Part shown: positions 42,602 to 52,144 of the stretch, one piece after another
Numbering within the stretch: the first letter of the stretch is position 1
Layout: every line of letters begins with the position of its first letter
Assembly: GCA_030425385.1 (NCBI GenBank)
Contig: JAUIAH010000014.1
Coordinates: 1 to 64,000 of the forward strand
Reading direction: 5' to 3'
DNA from: Verrucomicrobiia bacterium
Lineage (GTDB): Bacteria; Verrucomicrobiota; Verrucomicrobiia; Verrucomicrobiales; DEV007
DNA: 64,000 bases
Notes under the pieces: generated by a model
Told to the model about the DNA's origin: nothing
Databases searched by the model: none
What the model saw: only the letters and a program-made list of their open reading frames with translations
Translations under genes and position numbers: made by a program

Positions 42602-43759
42602 TCAGAAGGATTCGGCGAGAATCGGCAGGATGAACCAGAATCGGCTGCCGCCATCCATGCGATTGTCGACGCCGATGCGCCCTCCGTGTGCCTCTACGGC
42701 GAGTTTACAGAAATTCAGCCCAAGACCTGAGGACGGTTGAGCCCCGCCTTTCACCTCACTCGCTTGGCCAAACTTCTCAAAGACCGCCTGCTCTTCGCCT
42801 AGAGGAATGCCGGGCCCATTGTCGAGGATCTCGATAAGGACGGCGTCCTCGCTCACACGACCGATGTGCACGTCAATCGGCTCTCCCGGCTTTGAGAATT
42901 TCGCCGCATTGTTAAGGAGATTATTGAAGATCCTCACAAGAATCTCACGATCGGCGTGACAGCCCATGTCTTCTTCCTCGATCTCAATCCGTACCTGATC
43001 GCGGGCGAGATTGGCACCGAGACTGGCGACGGCTTCGTCCACCACCTCTCTCAAGTCGCACGTAGTGGCATTGATAGGCATCTGTTGATTCTCGAGCCGA
43101 TGGATGTCCAATAGAGCATTCACCATCCCAATCATTCGCTTCGTCTCACGCAAAGCAGCCCCCACAAAGTCTTCATTCTCATTGGGCACAGGACCATGAT
43201 CGACCTGATGCAATTCGAGATTCCCATGGATCCCGAAGAGGGGCGATCGCAGATCATGGACAATCATGTGGACGAGCCCATCCCGCAATTCTTCCGAAGC
43301 CTTCAGTTTATAGTAGTTCTCCTCGACTTGATCATGGAGGCGCTTCGCTCGAACGGCATTCTGGATGCGGATGGGCAGATACTTGGAATCGAAAGGCTTG
43401 CTGAGGAACTCATCCGCCCCGGCATGCATGCCTTTCAAACGCGAATCCCGGTCCGAAAGCGCCGTGATGAGAAGCACGGGGATGTGCTCCGTCTTGCCGT
43501 TGGACTTCAGCCGGTGACACACTTCATAGCCATCCATCTTGGGCATCATGATGTCTAGCAGGACCGTATCGTAATCGGTCTCCTCGATCATCTCTAACGC
43601 TGTTTCCCCGTCTTCGGCCTCGGCTATCTCATAGCCATAACGTTGCAACAACCCGCGCAGGATCTGGCGGTTCGCTACAAGATCGTCCACTACGAGTAGT
43701 CGGCCGGGAGAACCTTCGTGGGTGGAACCTGTGGTATGCTGAGTCGCGAACTGGTGCAT
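42602..43759 (-). CDS. Receiver-histidine kinase (third kinase of the operon)
   Basis: A 385-residue soluble signalling protein with an N-terminal receiver domain (about 20-135; LLVVDDLVANRQILR, phospho-Asp in VLLDIMMPKMDG, Lys in LSKPF), a linker helix, a HisKA domain with His in MIVHDLRSPLFG, and an HATPase domain (NNLLNNAAKFS, DNGPGIP, SSGLGLNFCKLAVEAHGG). I start it at the ATG at 43759; the frame extends further upstream but overlaps the previous gene. It is probably phosphorylated on its receiver by one of the upstream kinases. It has no DNA-binding domain. Confidence 0.9.
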   Translation of the reverse strand: MHQFATQHTTGSTHEGSPGRLLVVDDLVANRQILRGLLQRYGYEIAEAEDGETALEMIEETDYDTVLLDIMMPKMDGYEVCHRLKSNGKTEHIPVLLITALSDRDSRLKGMHAGADEFLSKPFDSKYLPIRIQNAVRAKRLHDQVEENYYKLKASEELRDGLVHMIVHDLRSPLFGIHGNLELHQVDHGPVPNENEDFVGAALRETKRMIGMVNALLDIHRLENQQMPINATTCDLREVVDEAVASLGANLARDQVRIEIEEEDMGCHADREILVRIFNNLLNNAAKFSKPGEPIDVHIGRVSEDAVLIEILDNGPGIPLGEEQAVFEKFGQASEVKGGAQPSSGLGLNFCKLAVEAHGGRIGVDNRMDGGSRFWFILPILAESF

Positions 43760-43778
43760 GAGATAGATGGGATGATTG

Positions 43779-45425
43779 CTAGGCAGGGACGCACGATTCC
43801 GAGCTCGTAGTGAGCGACTTCTCAATGACGGCATTGAGAGTCTTGAGACTTACCGGCTTGCTCAAGTAATCGCATGCCCCAGCGGCGAGGCAGCGCTCGC
43901 GATCGCCTGGCATGGCGAGCGCGGTCAAGGCGATGGTCGGGATGTGGCGATGGTCGGTGTCTTCTTGCAGCTTCTCCATGGCCTCGATCCCATTCATATT
44001 CGGCATCTGGATATCCATGAGGATGATATCTGGACGCAACGCCTTCGTTTGAGCCACGGCTTCCACCCCGTCTCGCGCAACACTTACTCGATAACCTTTG
44101 GCTCTGAGGTAATCCGTGAGGGTCTTCACATTAGCATCATTGTCTTCAGCGAGGAGGATATGCGCGCGCCCGTCATCCTCTTCCGCTTCGCACTCTGTGG
44201 CATCGTTCGAAGTCTTCTCTTCGACGGACTCCGCAGCGGCCGTGAGTTTACACAGAGCGTAGCTAAGCTGATTGCGATTGATGGGCTTGATAAGATACTC
44301 GGCTGCCCCGAGGGCTTGCGCCCGCTGGCGTTCGTCTACGATCGAGACGATCATCACAGGGATATCTTTCGTCCCTGGGTTTGCCTTCAACCGTTCGAGA
44401 ACCTCCCAGCCAAAGAGGCCAGGCAATTGGATGTCCAAAGCGATCACATCGGGTTGTGTCCGCAAGGCCGCGGCGAGCGCCTCGTCGCCCCGCGGGCAAC
44501 GCTCGGTCTGAATGCCTCGCTCGGCGAAGTAGCGCGCCAACTGGTTCGCGGCCGCATCTGAGTCTTCGACCACCAGCGCCTTCTTAATGACCACCGGATC
44601 CCGTGCGGTTTGCGTATGGGGTTTGGCAGGCTCTTCCACCGGGAGATAGGGCAGCGAGACAATGAAGCGACTCCCCTCACCCACCTCGCTCTCGACGGAA
44701 ACGGTTCCTCCGTGCAATTCCGCTAGTTGATGTACCAGCGCAAGCCCTAGGCCAATGCCAGAATGGGCTCGTCGAATGCTGCCATCGCCCTGTTGGAAGC
44801 GTTTGAAGAGTTGTGGAAGGTCTTCTTTGGGGATGCCTACGCCCGTGTCACACACGGCAAAGTGGACCGTCTTGTCACGAGAATCGACTCGGATATCCAA
44901 TGATACCGTTCCCCCGTTGGGCGTGAATTTGATGGCGTTGTCCAGGAGATGACCCAGGATCTGACTGATCCTCAATTCGTCACCTGACATCAATACATTC
45001 TCGTAGCCACCGGGATCAAACTCAAGCGTCAGCTGTCCGCTCTCGGCTTTCCCTTCGAAAGCCTTCACGGCCGTCTGACACACTTCTGCCATGGAGAGCG
45101 CGCCCATTTCAATGGCGAGATCCCCCGTAGCGATCCGCGTGAGATCGAGAATATCATTGATCAATGCCAGGAGATCGCGCCCTCCCTGTTCAATGTCCTT
45201 GAGCGTGTCCACCTGGGCTTCGTTCAACTCGCCATACACCATCTCCATCAAGGCTTCTGTCAGTCCCAGAATCGAATTCAGCGGGGTGCGCAGTTCATGA
45301 CTCATGCATGCCATGAATGATTCTTGAATCTGTTTCGACTGCTGGAGCTCGGCTTTCAGGCACGCAGCTTCTTCTTTGGCCTTTGCTAACTCCTCTTCGA
45401 GAGTCATTTCGTGATCCTTACTCAT
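43779..45425 (-). CDS. Hybrid histidine kinase with two C-terminal receivers
   Basis: A 548-residue cytosolic hybrid kinase. A coiled-coil start (about 8-32) leads to HisKA with ACMSHELRTPLNSI, HATPase with GHLLDNAIKFTPNGG and SGIGLGLALVHQLAELHGG, then receiver 1 (about 282-400; phospho-Asp in IALDIQLPGLFGW) and receiver 2 (about 423-540; phospho-Asp in ILMDIQMPNMNG). There is no sensory domain, so input must come from the membrane kinase encoded 12 bases upstream. It lies 19 bases before the third kinase. Confidence 0.92.
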   Translation of the reverse strand: MSKDHEMTLEEELAKAKEEAACLKAELQQSKQIQESFMACMSHELRTPLNSILGLTEALMEMVYGELNEAQVDTLKDIEQGGRDLLALINDILDLTRIATGDLAIEMGALSMAEVCQTAVKAFEGKAESGQLTLEFDPGGYENVLMSGDELRISQILGHLLDNAIKFTPNGGTVSLDIRVDSRDKTVHFAVCDTGVGIPKEDLPQLFKRFQQGDGSIRRAHSGIGLGLALVHQLAELHGGTVSVESEVGEGSRFIVSLPYLPVEEPAKPHTQTARDPVVIKKALVVEDSDAAANQLARYFAERGIQTERCPRGDEALAAALRTQPDVIALDIQLPGLFGWEVLERLKANPGTKDIPVMIVSIVDERQRAQALGAAEYLIKPINRNQLSYALCKLTAAAESVEEKTSNDATECEAEEDDGRAHILLAEDNDANVKTLTDYLRAKGYRVSVARDGVEAVAQTKALRPDIILMDIQMPNMNGIEAMEKLQEDTDHRHIPTIALTALAMPGDRERCLAAGACDYLSKPVSLKTLNAVIEKSLTTSSESCVPA

Positions 45426-45437
45426 GGGGCAACTAAG

Positions 45438-47825
45438 TTAGGCGGCATGAACAAGGGATGCCGCTGGTTGGTGGGGTTGGAGACTGTCAGAGATGAGCTT
45501 CCCTAACACTTTGGGTGGGGCGGGTTTCCGCACCACGTGATGCATGCCCGCCTTCTCGGCGCGGCGGTGTTCCCGCGCGATATCAAGCCCGGTGAGCCCG
45601 ATGATCGGCGTGTGACGAAACTCCGGCTCTCCCCGGAGAAGATGTGTTGCTTCCAATCCATCCATCCCTGGCATTTGCATATCCAAGACGATCACGTCGG
45701 GACGTACCAATCGAGCAGTCTCAATGGCCCCGGATCCATCAATCACCGGATGCACTTCAAACCCCTGCGCATGCAGCGCACGCGCCAGGAGCATGAGTTC
45801 GCCCTCATGATCATCAGCGAGGAGCACTTTCCCCAAAGGTTCCGAGGTCGCTGCCATCAGCGGTCCTAGCGGCATCGCTTCATCCTCCGAAGCTTCGCGC
45901 CAGGGGAGCACGATCGTCATGCGCGTCCCCACATCAATCTCTGACTCCATCCTTACATGGCCACCATGGATCTCTGTGAAATTGTAGACTAATGACAGTC
46001 CCAGACCGGTACCATCATACTGACGATCGAGGCGGCTATCGAGTTGGATGAATGGTTGGAAGAGGCGATGCGCCTGGTCTTCGGCAATACCGATCCCCGT
46101 GTCCCTCACCGTGAAGGCGAGGCTCTGTTCCTCTTCATTCGCTTTCACCTCCAAGCCCACCTCACCATGAGGGGTAAACTTCACAGCGTTTGACAGAAGG
46201 TTCACCAGGATCTGCTTCAGTCGGCGTTCGTCTCCGCGCACCTTGAGCGCTCGGGGATCGATCTCAGATTTCAACGTGAGATTCTTCTTGGTGGCCGTCT
46301 GCTTCACCAGATTGAGGCTCGATGCGCACAGTTTGGCGACATCCACCCACTGATAGTCTAACACCATCTCACCCGATTCGACCTTCGCCACATCAAGGAT
46401 GTCATTGATCAGGGATAACAAATGACGCCCGCTATCATCGATGATGCCTAGGGTTTCCAATTGGCGGTCATTCATCTCGCCATACGTGCCCTCCTCTAAG
46501 GACTCTGTCAGTCCCAACACAGCGTTGAGTGGGGTGCGCAACTCGTGGCTCATGCCCGCGAGAAACTCATCTTTCATGCGCGCGCTCCGCGCCAATTCTT
46601 GGTTGGCCGCACGCAGCTCACGCGTGCGCAGCTCGACGCGTTCTGCCAGAGATGCACGCTCTTTCTGCAATGCCTCCTGCGCCTTGTGGAGGCGTTCCGT
46701 CCTCGAGGCGACCTTCTCTTCCATGGATTCGCGGTAGGCATTGAGATCCACGATCATTTGATTGAACGAACCCGCCAGCGCCTTGATCTCCCGCGGCCCT
46801 TGCGTGGGCATGCGAACACCGAAATCACCCTCCTTGACGGCCTGAGCGGTTTCCGCAGCCAGTTCGAGCGGCTTGGAGAGATAATTGCTGACGAATGCTC
46901 CTAACAACATGGCGACGAACAGCCCGCAGGCGGCAGCAACCCATTGCAAGTACAGATTCTCTGCCATGATGCCATCCACCTCGCTGACTGGCTCGAAACA
47001 CAGGAGCGTCCAGGGACTGCCCACTTGGGTTTTCTCAGCTGCCAAGGTGTGGGCGGTGAAGAATGATTCCTCTCCGGCAAGTGCATAGTAGCCCTGCGAC
47101 GCCGCAATCCACTCGGGAATGCTACGATTATCATCGAACCGCGTGAGAATCTTACTCTTGTCACGCCCGGCGAGGACATTCCCAAACTCGTCTAACAAGA
47201 TGATCTGCCCTCGAACCCCGAGGCGCATCCCATCAACCAGCTGCCACACCTCATCAAATCGCACTCGAGCGGTGAGGACTTCCTCAATCTCGCCCACCGT
47301 TCCCAAGGGCATGTAGACCGTGAGGTAGAGTCCGGCATCGCCCATCACTTTGTAAGGGCTGGTCATCGATTTCTTCCCCGACTTGACCGCATCGACCAGC
47401 CACCGGCTCTGATCGCGCTGACCCACATGGGTCGGAGTCGTCGATCCTAGAAAGATCCCGTTCTTTCGATACAGGGTGAGGTCACTGAAGAAGGTGTAGA
47501 TCCCCACCAAGCGATTGATCTCCGCGAGCTTCTCCTCGGTCGTGCGCTCGGGATCCAAGAGGAGGCGGTTCGAACTCAAGGCATCGAGTTCGGTCGAGGC
47601 ACGATCCATGATCGTCCCAATCTGGCGGGCGGCCTCGCTTCCCAACTCTCGGATCTTCACGAACTCCGCTTCCCGCATGGAGCGCGTGTTCAGCGTATGA
47701 TAGACCATCAGCGCTCCCACCAACGGGAGCAATCCAGCGACGATGAAGCCGCTCAGAATCCTGCCCCGGACACTCGAGAGGCGTCGTGGCAACATTCCGA
47801 TCAAAGCTCTCGTGAGGCCTCCCAT
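45438..47825 (-). CDS. Membrane sensor hybrid histidine kinase
   Basis: A 795-residue sensor kinase. It has a first membrane helix (about 22-42), a periplasmic Cache-type sensory region (about 45-290), a second helix (about 293-315), a HAMP domain (SKPLELAAETAQAVKEGDFG), a coiled coil, HisKA with AGMSHELRTPLNAV, HATPase (NLLSNAVKFTPHGE, DGTGLGLSLVYNFTEIHGG) and one C-terminal receiver with VIVLDMQMPGMDG. Its ATG comes three bases after the stop of the PotD-like binding protein gene, so sensor and binding protein are made together. Cache domains bind small molecules directly; here the binding protein may present the ligand. Confidence 0.92.
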   Translation of the reverse strand: MGGLTRALIGMLPRRLSSVRGRILSGFIVAGLLPLVGALMVYHTLNTRSMREAEFVKIRELGSEAARQIGTIMDRASTELDALSSNRLLLDPERTTEEKLAEINRLVGIYTFFSDLTLYRKNGIFLGSTTPTHVGQRDQSRWLVDAVKSGKKSMTSPYKVMGDAGLYLTVYMPLGTVGEIEEVLTARVRFDEVWQLVDGMRLGVRGQIILLDEFGNVLAGRDKSKILTRFDDNRSIPEWIAASQGYYALAGEESFFTAHTLAAEKTQVGSPWTLLCFEPVSEVDGIMAENLYLQWVAAACGLFVAMLLGAFVSNYLSKPLELAAETAQAVKEGDFGVRMPTQGPREIKALAGSFNQMIVDLNAYRESMEEKVASRTERLHKAQEALQKERASLAERVELRTRELRAANQELARSARMKDEFLAGMSHELRTPLNAVLGLTESLEEGTYGEMNDRQLETLGIIDDSGRHLLSLINDILDVAKVESGEMVLDYQWVDVAKLCASSLNLVKQTATKKNLTLKSEIDPRALKVRGDERRLKQILVNLLSNAVKFTPHGEVGLEVKANEEEQSLAFTVRDTGIGIAEDQAHRLFQPFIQLDSRLDRQYDGTGLGLSLVYNFTEIHGGHVRMESEIDVGTRMTIVLPWREASEDEAMPLGPLMAATSEPLGKVLLADDHEGELMLLARALHAQGFEVHPVIDGSGAIETARLVRPDVIVLDMQMPGMDGLEATHLLRGEPEFRHTPIIGLTGLDIAREHRRAEKAGMHHVVRKPAPPKVLGKLISDSLQPHQPAASLVHAA

Positions 47826-47828
47826 GAG

Positions 47829-48980
47829 TTACGGCAGCGCGCTCTGGGGGGCTTCTGTCACCGCTTGGGAACTCAAATTGGCGTCTTCCCAGGCGCTCAT
47901 CACGCGTCCCCAAAGGCGGTTGACCGGTCGCTCGCGCTCCGGAGTCAGGCGATCTGCCATCTCGCAGCGTTCGAGGATCTCGGCTGGAGGCACGATGCCC
48001 GGATTGTCGAGCATTTCCTTGGCCAGGTAAGGCTCCGCCGCAACGTTAGGCGAGGCATAGTGCAAATAATTGGCGTTCTCAGCAGCGATCTCTCCCTCTA
48101 ACAGGAAGTTCAAGAATTCGTGTGCTTCTTCGACATTCTGTGAGTCGCGGGCGATCACCAAATGGTCCATCCAGATGGCACAGCCTTCTTTGGGTATGAA
48201 GTAGCTCACGTTCTCGTGCTCTTCCGCGACCATGACCGCATCGCCGCTGTAGGCCATGCCAGCCCAGATATCTCCAGAGGTAAGACCCTCTTCCAAGTCA
48301 GCGGGCACTCCAGCGATGAATTGAACGTCCAACCGCTCCACCTGTTCCATCAACGACATTTCCGCCAATGCCAACGCTTCCTCGCTGCGTTCATTCATCG
48401 ATCGACCGTGTCGAAACAAGGCTACACCGACGGATTCATTGCGCTCATTGAGCATGCCAATGCGTCCTTTCAAGCGCGACTCCCAGAGAAGATTCCAGCT
48501 TGGCTCTGGATTGGGAATCTTGTCATTCCGATAGGCTAACAGAGTCGTTCCCCAAAGATACGGGACGGAGAACTCATTGCCGGGATCGTAGTCCTGATCG
48601 AGATGTTTCTCTGCTAGATTCTTGAAGTTCGGCAGCAACGACTTGTCGACCTTTCTTAACATTCGCAGTTCCCGCAAGCGATCGACCTTATCGTTGTCGA
48701 TGACGACGACATCATACTTTCCGGGTTCCGCACGAAGAGCACTCTCCACCTCATCCGTTTCTTCGAAGGTGTGATAACGCACGTCAATGCCGCTGCGTTC
48801 TGTAAACGTCTCGATCACCATGGGATTCATGTAGTCCTCCCAGGAGTAGAGGTGGAGAACCCGTTCTCCCTTGCCTGAGCCAGAAGTGCTCCCGGGTTCT
48901 TTCGAGGCCGCTTGCTGGTCACTGCACTGGCAGAGAACAACGGCCAAGGAGCCAAGTAAGAGTCGAAGAAAGATCTTCAT
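47829..48980 (-). CDS. PotD/spermidine-putrescine-type solute-binding lipoprotein (orphan)
   Basis: A 383-residue periplasmic binding protein of the polyamine type. The signal ends in VVLCQC, a lipoprotein-like site, followed by a Ser/Gly-rich linker. The mature part opens with LHLYSWEDYMNP, closely matching PotD/PotF, and has FSVPYLWGTTLLAYRNDKI and DIWAGMAYSGDAVMV. No permease or ATPase gene lies beside it; instead the next gene, three bases downstream, is the sensor kinase. It therefore probably acts as a ligand receptor for signalling. Ligand identity (polyamine) is inferred from family only. Confidence 0.88.
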   Translation of the reverse strand: MKIFLRLLLGSLAVVLCQCSDQQAASKEPGSTSGSGKGERVLHLYSWEDYMNPMVIETFTERSGIDVRYHTFEETDEVESALRAEPGKYDVVVIDNDKVDRLRELRMLRKVDKSLLPNFKNLAEKHLDQDYDPGNEFSVPYLWGTTLLAYRNDKIPNPEPSWNLLWESRLKGRIGMLNERNESVGVALFRHGRSMNERSEEALALAEMSLMEQVERLDVQFIAGVPADLEEGLTSGDIWAGMAYSGDAVMVAEEHENVSYFIPKEGCAIWMDHLVIARDSQNVEEAHEFLNFLLEGEIAAENANYLHYASPNVAAEPYLAKEMLDNPGIVPPAEILERCEMADRLTPERERPVNRLWGRVMSAWEDANLSSQAVTEAPQSALP

Positions 48981-48987
48981 TGTATGA

Positions 48988-49014
48988 ATATTATGGTTTC
49001 TGCTATTTATTCAA
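48988..49014 (-). promoter_or_regulatory. Putative promoter of the binding-protein/kinase operon
   Basis: On the minus strand TTGAAT and TAATAT are separated by 15 bases, in an AT-rich stretch that contrasts with its surroundings. The -10 box lies only about 8 bases before the ATG at 48980, so the message may have almost no leader. Weak -35 and short spacer make this tentative. Confidence 0.35.
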
Positions 49015-49241
49015 AGCTAATTCATCCCTGAGGTTCTATCGACCCGTTCAGTCGCAGCTTTGGGAACTCAATTTGCGATCCTCATCATCTGGAGCTTCTC
49101 TCCAGTAGAAATCCTTGGAAGCTTTCCCAAGACCTTCATCAAATTCCTGCGAGCCTTCCTAGCAATGATTCGCTACTTCGGTCGATACCTCAGCGAGGTT
49201 GAAAGCTTGATCCCCTTGCAGAACTTGCGCAGCTTCGCGCT

Positions 49242-50063
49242 ATGCGCCTTTCCATCTCCGTAAGAATCGCCGAGGGCTTCCTCTCCAAGGAAGAAGCGAC
49301 GATGACGCTCGACGACGTCTGTTCGCTCGCCAAAGCAGCCGGATTCGAGGCTGTGTGCATGCGCGCCTCGCAAGTCGGCGTGCACTCTAGCGAAGCGACC
49401 ATTGCTGAGGCGTGCGAGACACTGAAGCGCCATGCACTCCCAGTCAGCATGGTCACGGGCGACTTCGATACAGTCTACAACAACGAGAAGGGACCCGTGA
49501 GCCTTCGCCACATCACCCCCTACCTCGATCTCGCCGAGGCACTTGAAACCACGCTCATTCGAGTGGCTCTGAAGGAAACCGATGACATCCCACATGCACA
49601 ACGTGCCGCTGACGAAGCGGCCGAGCGGGGCCTTCATTTGGTGCATCAGTGCCATACTCTGAGCCTCTTCGAAAGCCTTGAGAGCATTGAAACCACACTC
49701 AAAGCAATCGCTCGTCCTAACTTTGGCCTCATCTATGAACCCGCCAATCTGGAAGGCTGTCGCCAGGACTATGGGCCCGACGCTCTCAAGAGGCTGGCCC
49801 CGTGGATTGCTAACGTCTATCTACAGAACCAGCAATTGAATCCTAACGGAGACATTACCCTGGACACCTGGGTCGCGGGTCCTGTGAGCTTTGATCTCAT
49901 TCCCATTTATCAATCGGGAGGTATTGACTTTGCTAGAGTTTTCGAAGGGCTGCAGGCGATCCATTACGACGGCACCATCACCGTGCATCAATCAGCGCCC
50001 TTGGAAGGGAGCGCTCTTGAGGATGCCAAACGCACCGCTGCCTTTCTGCGAGGCTTGATGTAG
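49242..50063 (+). CDS. Sugar phosphate isomerase/epimerase-like TIM barrel
   Basis: A 273-residue protein of the xylose isomerase-like TIM-barrel superfamily. Features include MRLSISVRIAEGF at the start, LAKAAGFEAVCMRAS, GLHLVHQCHTLSLFES and NFGLIYEPANLEG with the acidic residues that normally bind a divalent metal. The late VHQSAPLEGSALEDAKRTA is also typical. Substrate is unknown; relatives act on sugars, inositols or hydroxypyruvate. It precedes the DUF2236 gene by nine bases and is probably co-transcribed with it. Confidence 0.82.
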   Translation: MRLSISVRIAEGFLSKEEATMTLDDVCSLAKAAGFEAVCMRASQVGVHSSEATIAEACETLKRHALPVSMVTGDFDTVYNNEKGPVSLRHITPYLDLAEALETTLIRVALKETDDIPHAQRAADEAAERGLHLVHQCHTLSLFESLESIETTLKAIARPNFGLIYEPANLEGCRQDYGPDALKRLAPWIANVYLQNQQLNPNGDITLDTWVAGPVSFDLIPIYQSGGIDFARVFEGLQAIHYDGTITVHQSAPLEGSALEDAKRTAAFLRGLM

Positions 50064-50072
50064 CGCGAGCCC

Positions 50073-50885
50073 ATGGCGACCTCCTCGGACTTTGCCTTTG
50101 GACCGGATTCCGAGATCTGGCAGGTGAATCGCTACGCCACCGGGCTCTTGTTTGGACCGGCAGCGGTGCTCTTGCAAGTCGCCCACCCTCGCGTGGCGCA
50201 GGGCGTCGCCGATCACAGCGACTTTCGCAACGATGCGCTGGGCCGACTGCGACGGACCCTGCATGCCGTCAATGCCATTGCTTTCGGAACCCATGGAGAG
50301 GCCGAGTCCATGCGCACTCGCATGACTGCTGCTCATCAGCGTGTGCGCGGACACACCTCCGAGGGCATGGATGGCCCCAAGCGCTACTCGGCTTTCGAAC
50401 CGGATCTCCTCCTCTGGGTGCTCGCCACCTTGATCGATGCCTCCTTCAAGGGCTACGAATTCGTATGGGGCCCGTTGTCCAAGCCGCGACGCGAGCGGTT
50501 CTACCACGATTTCCGACGTTTCGGCAGCTACTTTGGCCTGGATCCTGCCATGGGCCCCCAATCCCTGGACGCATTCATTCACTATTTCGATGACATGCTC
50601 AGCCAAGAATGGCTCGGCCAACATCCCCTCTGCGCAGAGGTAGCCGCCGCCGTCGTGCATCCGCCGGCCCCTTTCCGTGACCGCCTGCTAGGGCATCTTG
50701 TGGACTTCCTCCCTATTGAAACGGTGCCACCTCAGATTCGAGAGCGCCTTCAACTGCCATCCACCTGGTGGACGCGTGCTCGCATGACCTGCCTGCGCCA
50801 GATTGCTCCGGTAGCGTTTCGCATCCTACCCAAACGGCTCACCTACTATCCCGAGGCCTACCGCGCCGAGCGTGCCCTGTCGTAA
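50073..50885 (+). CDS. MpaB/latex-clearing-type DUF2236 protein
   Basis: A 270-residue all-helical protein of the DUF2236 (oxygenase MpaB) family, whose studied members bind heme b and cleave carbon-carbon double bonds. The signature LLQVAHPRVAQGVADHSDF is present with the His that ligates heme, as are GTHGEAESM and WVLATLIDASFKGYE. Reaction and substrate here are unknown. The last 28 bases overlap the tail of the convergent kinase gene on the other strand. Confidence 0.85.
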   Translation: MATSSDFAFGPDSEIWQVNRYATGLLFGPAAVLLQVAHPRVAQGVADHSDFRNDALGRLRRTLHAVNAIAFGTHGEAESMRTRMTAAHQRVRGHTSEGMDGPKRYSAFEPDLLLWVLATLIDASFKGYEFVWGPLSKPRRERFYHDFRRFGSYFGLDPAMGPQSLDAFIHYFDDMLSQEWLGQHPLCAEVAAAVVHPPAPFRDRLLGHLVDFLPIETVPPQIRERLQLPSTWWTRARMTCLRQIAPVAFRILPKRLTYYPEAYRAERALS

Positions 50886-52144
50886 TCAAAGATGTCCTTT
50901 CCCTCGGGAAATTTCCTCGCATTACGACGAAATCGTTCGTCATCCTTGGCCACACGCCGCCGCCAACGCGGCCCCTCCCAGGTGAAACTGTCGAGATCAA
51001 TCACTCGCAGATCCCCCTTGGGTCCCACGTGGAAATTGCTCGCCTTGGTGTCTCCGTGAGACCAATGGAGCATTTCTAACACTTCCAGAAAAGACGCCAC
51101 CTCACGCGCTACCTTCGCACGGAGCACGGGCGCATGATTTCCCCGCACCCACTCTTGCAGCGGCTGCCCCTCGTCGATCTCCATGAGCAAACCATCCCGG
51201 TGACCATCCCTGCTCTCCCAATAGGCCAGGGGCTCTGGCGTTTGAAACCCTAACAATCGCAACGCATGGCCGCCCAGCCAGGCACGACGAGCTCGCCCCC
51301 GCGTCCCCCAGTGCGTCTTTATTACCCATCGGTCCCCCCGCGCCACCAGACATTTGCTTGCTTTCTTGAGGGTCACCAAGCGGCTTTCCAAATCCTCCAC
51401 CCGCGCCTTTCTCAATGCCAACAACTCCGGCTCGTCCCAGCCACGCTTCATGACGCACAGCCCTTCTGAATCCTCAATCCTCACAAACGCACTGCATGTG
51501 CGCACACATTTCTTGCGATAGCGGCGCATCCGCTCTCGTTGGACTTTGGGCATGCGACGTCTGACAACCTCAGCATCAGGTTCTCCCAAGGCCCTATCAA
51601 AAGCCTCCCAACGATCCACGGTCACATTTGCTCGCAAGAGGGCCCAGTTCGCCAAGCGATCGCGTTCCCCTCGACAGCACCGATGACTGGAAGCATCGAT
51701 CACCCAAAGGACTCGATCGGCATCAACCAAGAAGTTCCCCAAATGCAGATCGGTCTGCAGGAAACCAGCAGCATGCACACGCCGCACGCACGCGACCAGA
51801 TCTTCCATCGACCAATCCTCACAAGCATCCATGGGGCGGACACTCTCCAGGAACTGCATGGCAACTGCCCAGCTCCCATCCTCGGCCCGCCCTAGGAAAT
51901 AGGGCTGAGGTACGGCGATGCCCGCAGACGCGAGACGCGTCAGCCATGTCCACTCTGCGCGAGCGTCTGCCTCAGCTTTCCGCGGATGGATGTCGTGTTT
52001 GACCAACGCCACGCCGCGCTCTCCCACCCGCGCCCGGAAGACCTCGCGGCGCCCCGGCAATGCTCGCAGTGACCGCTCCCTCGCGATCGTCCATGACTCT
52101 CCAGGTGGAAAGCGCTCCGAGCCCTCGACGATTGTCAGGATCAC
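50858..52144 (-). CDS. Tandem WaaP/Kdo-kinase-like LPS kinase
   Basis: A 428-residue protein with two lipopolysaccharide-kinase-like domains in series. The first (about 1-215) has LVKHDIHPRKAEA, a catalytic loop LQTDLHLGNFLV and VIDASSHR. The second (about 216-428) has WVIKTHWG, SHGDTKASNFHV and LRVIDLDSFTW. Both keep the Asp of the loop and the metal-binding Asp. I set the start at the GTG at 52144: GGGAGG lies seven bases before it and the codon overlaps the upstream stop as GTGA. It probably phosphorylates Kdo or heptose in the LPS core made by the neighbouring enzymes. Confidence 0.83.
   Translation of the reverse strand: MILTIVEGSERFPPGESWTIARERSLRALPGRREVFRARVGERGVALVKHDIHPRKAEADARAEWTWLTRLASAGIAVPQPYFLGRAEDGSWAVAMQFLESVRPMDACEDWSMEDLVACVRRVHAAGFLQTDLHLGNFLVDADRVLWVIDASSHRCCRGERDRLANWALLRANVTVDRWEAFDRALGEPDAEVVRRRMPKVQRERMRRYRKKCVRTCSAFVRIEDSEGLCVMKRGWDEPELLALRKARVEDLESRLVTLKKASKCLVARGDRWVIKTHWGTRGRARRAWLGGHALRLLGFQTPEPLAYWESRDGHRDGLLMEIDEGQPLQEWVRGNHAPVLRAKVAREVASFLEVLEMLHWSHGDTKASNFHVGPKGDLRVIDLDSFTWEGPRWRRRVAKDDERFRRNARKFPEGKDIFDYDRARSAR

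Noticed and set aside
43776-44561. Plus-strand frame of 261 codons opposite the hybrid kinase
   Set aside because: Mirror frame of receiver and kinase coding sequence, without independent motifs or ribosome site.
47829-48980. Polyamine ABC transporter
   Set aside because: Only the binding protein is present; no permease or ATPase genes are adjacent, so a transport operon is not supported here.
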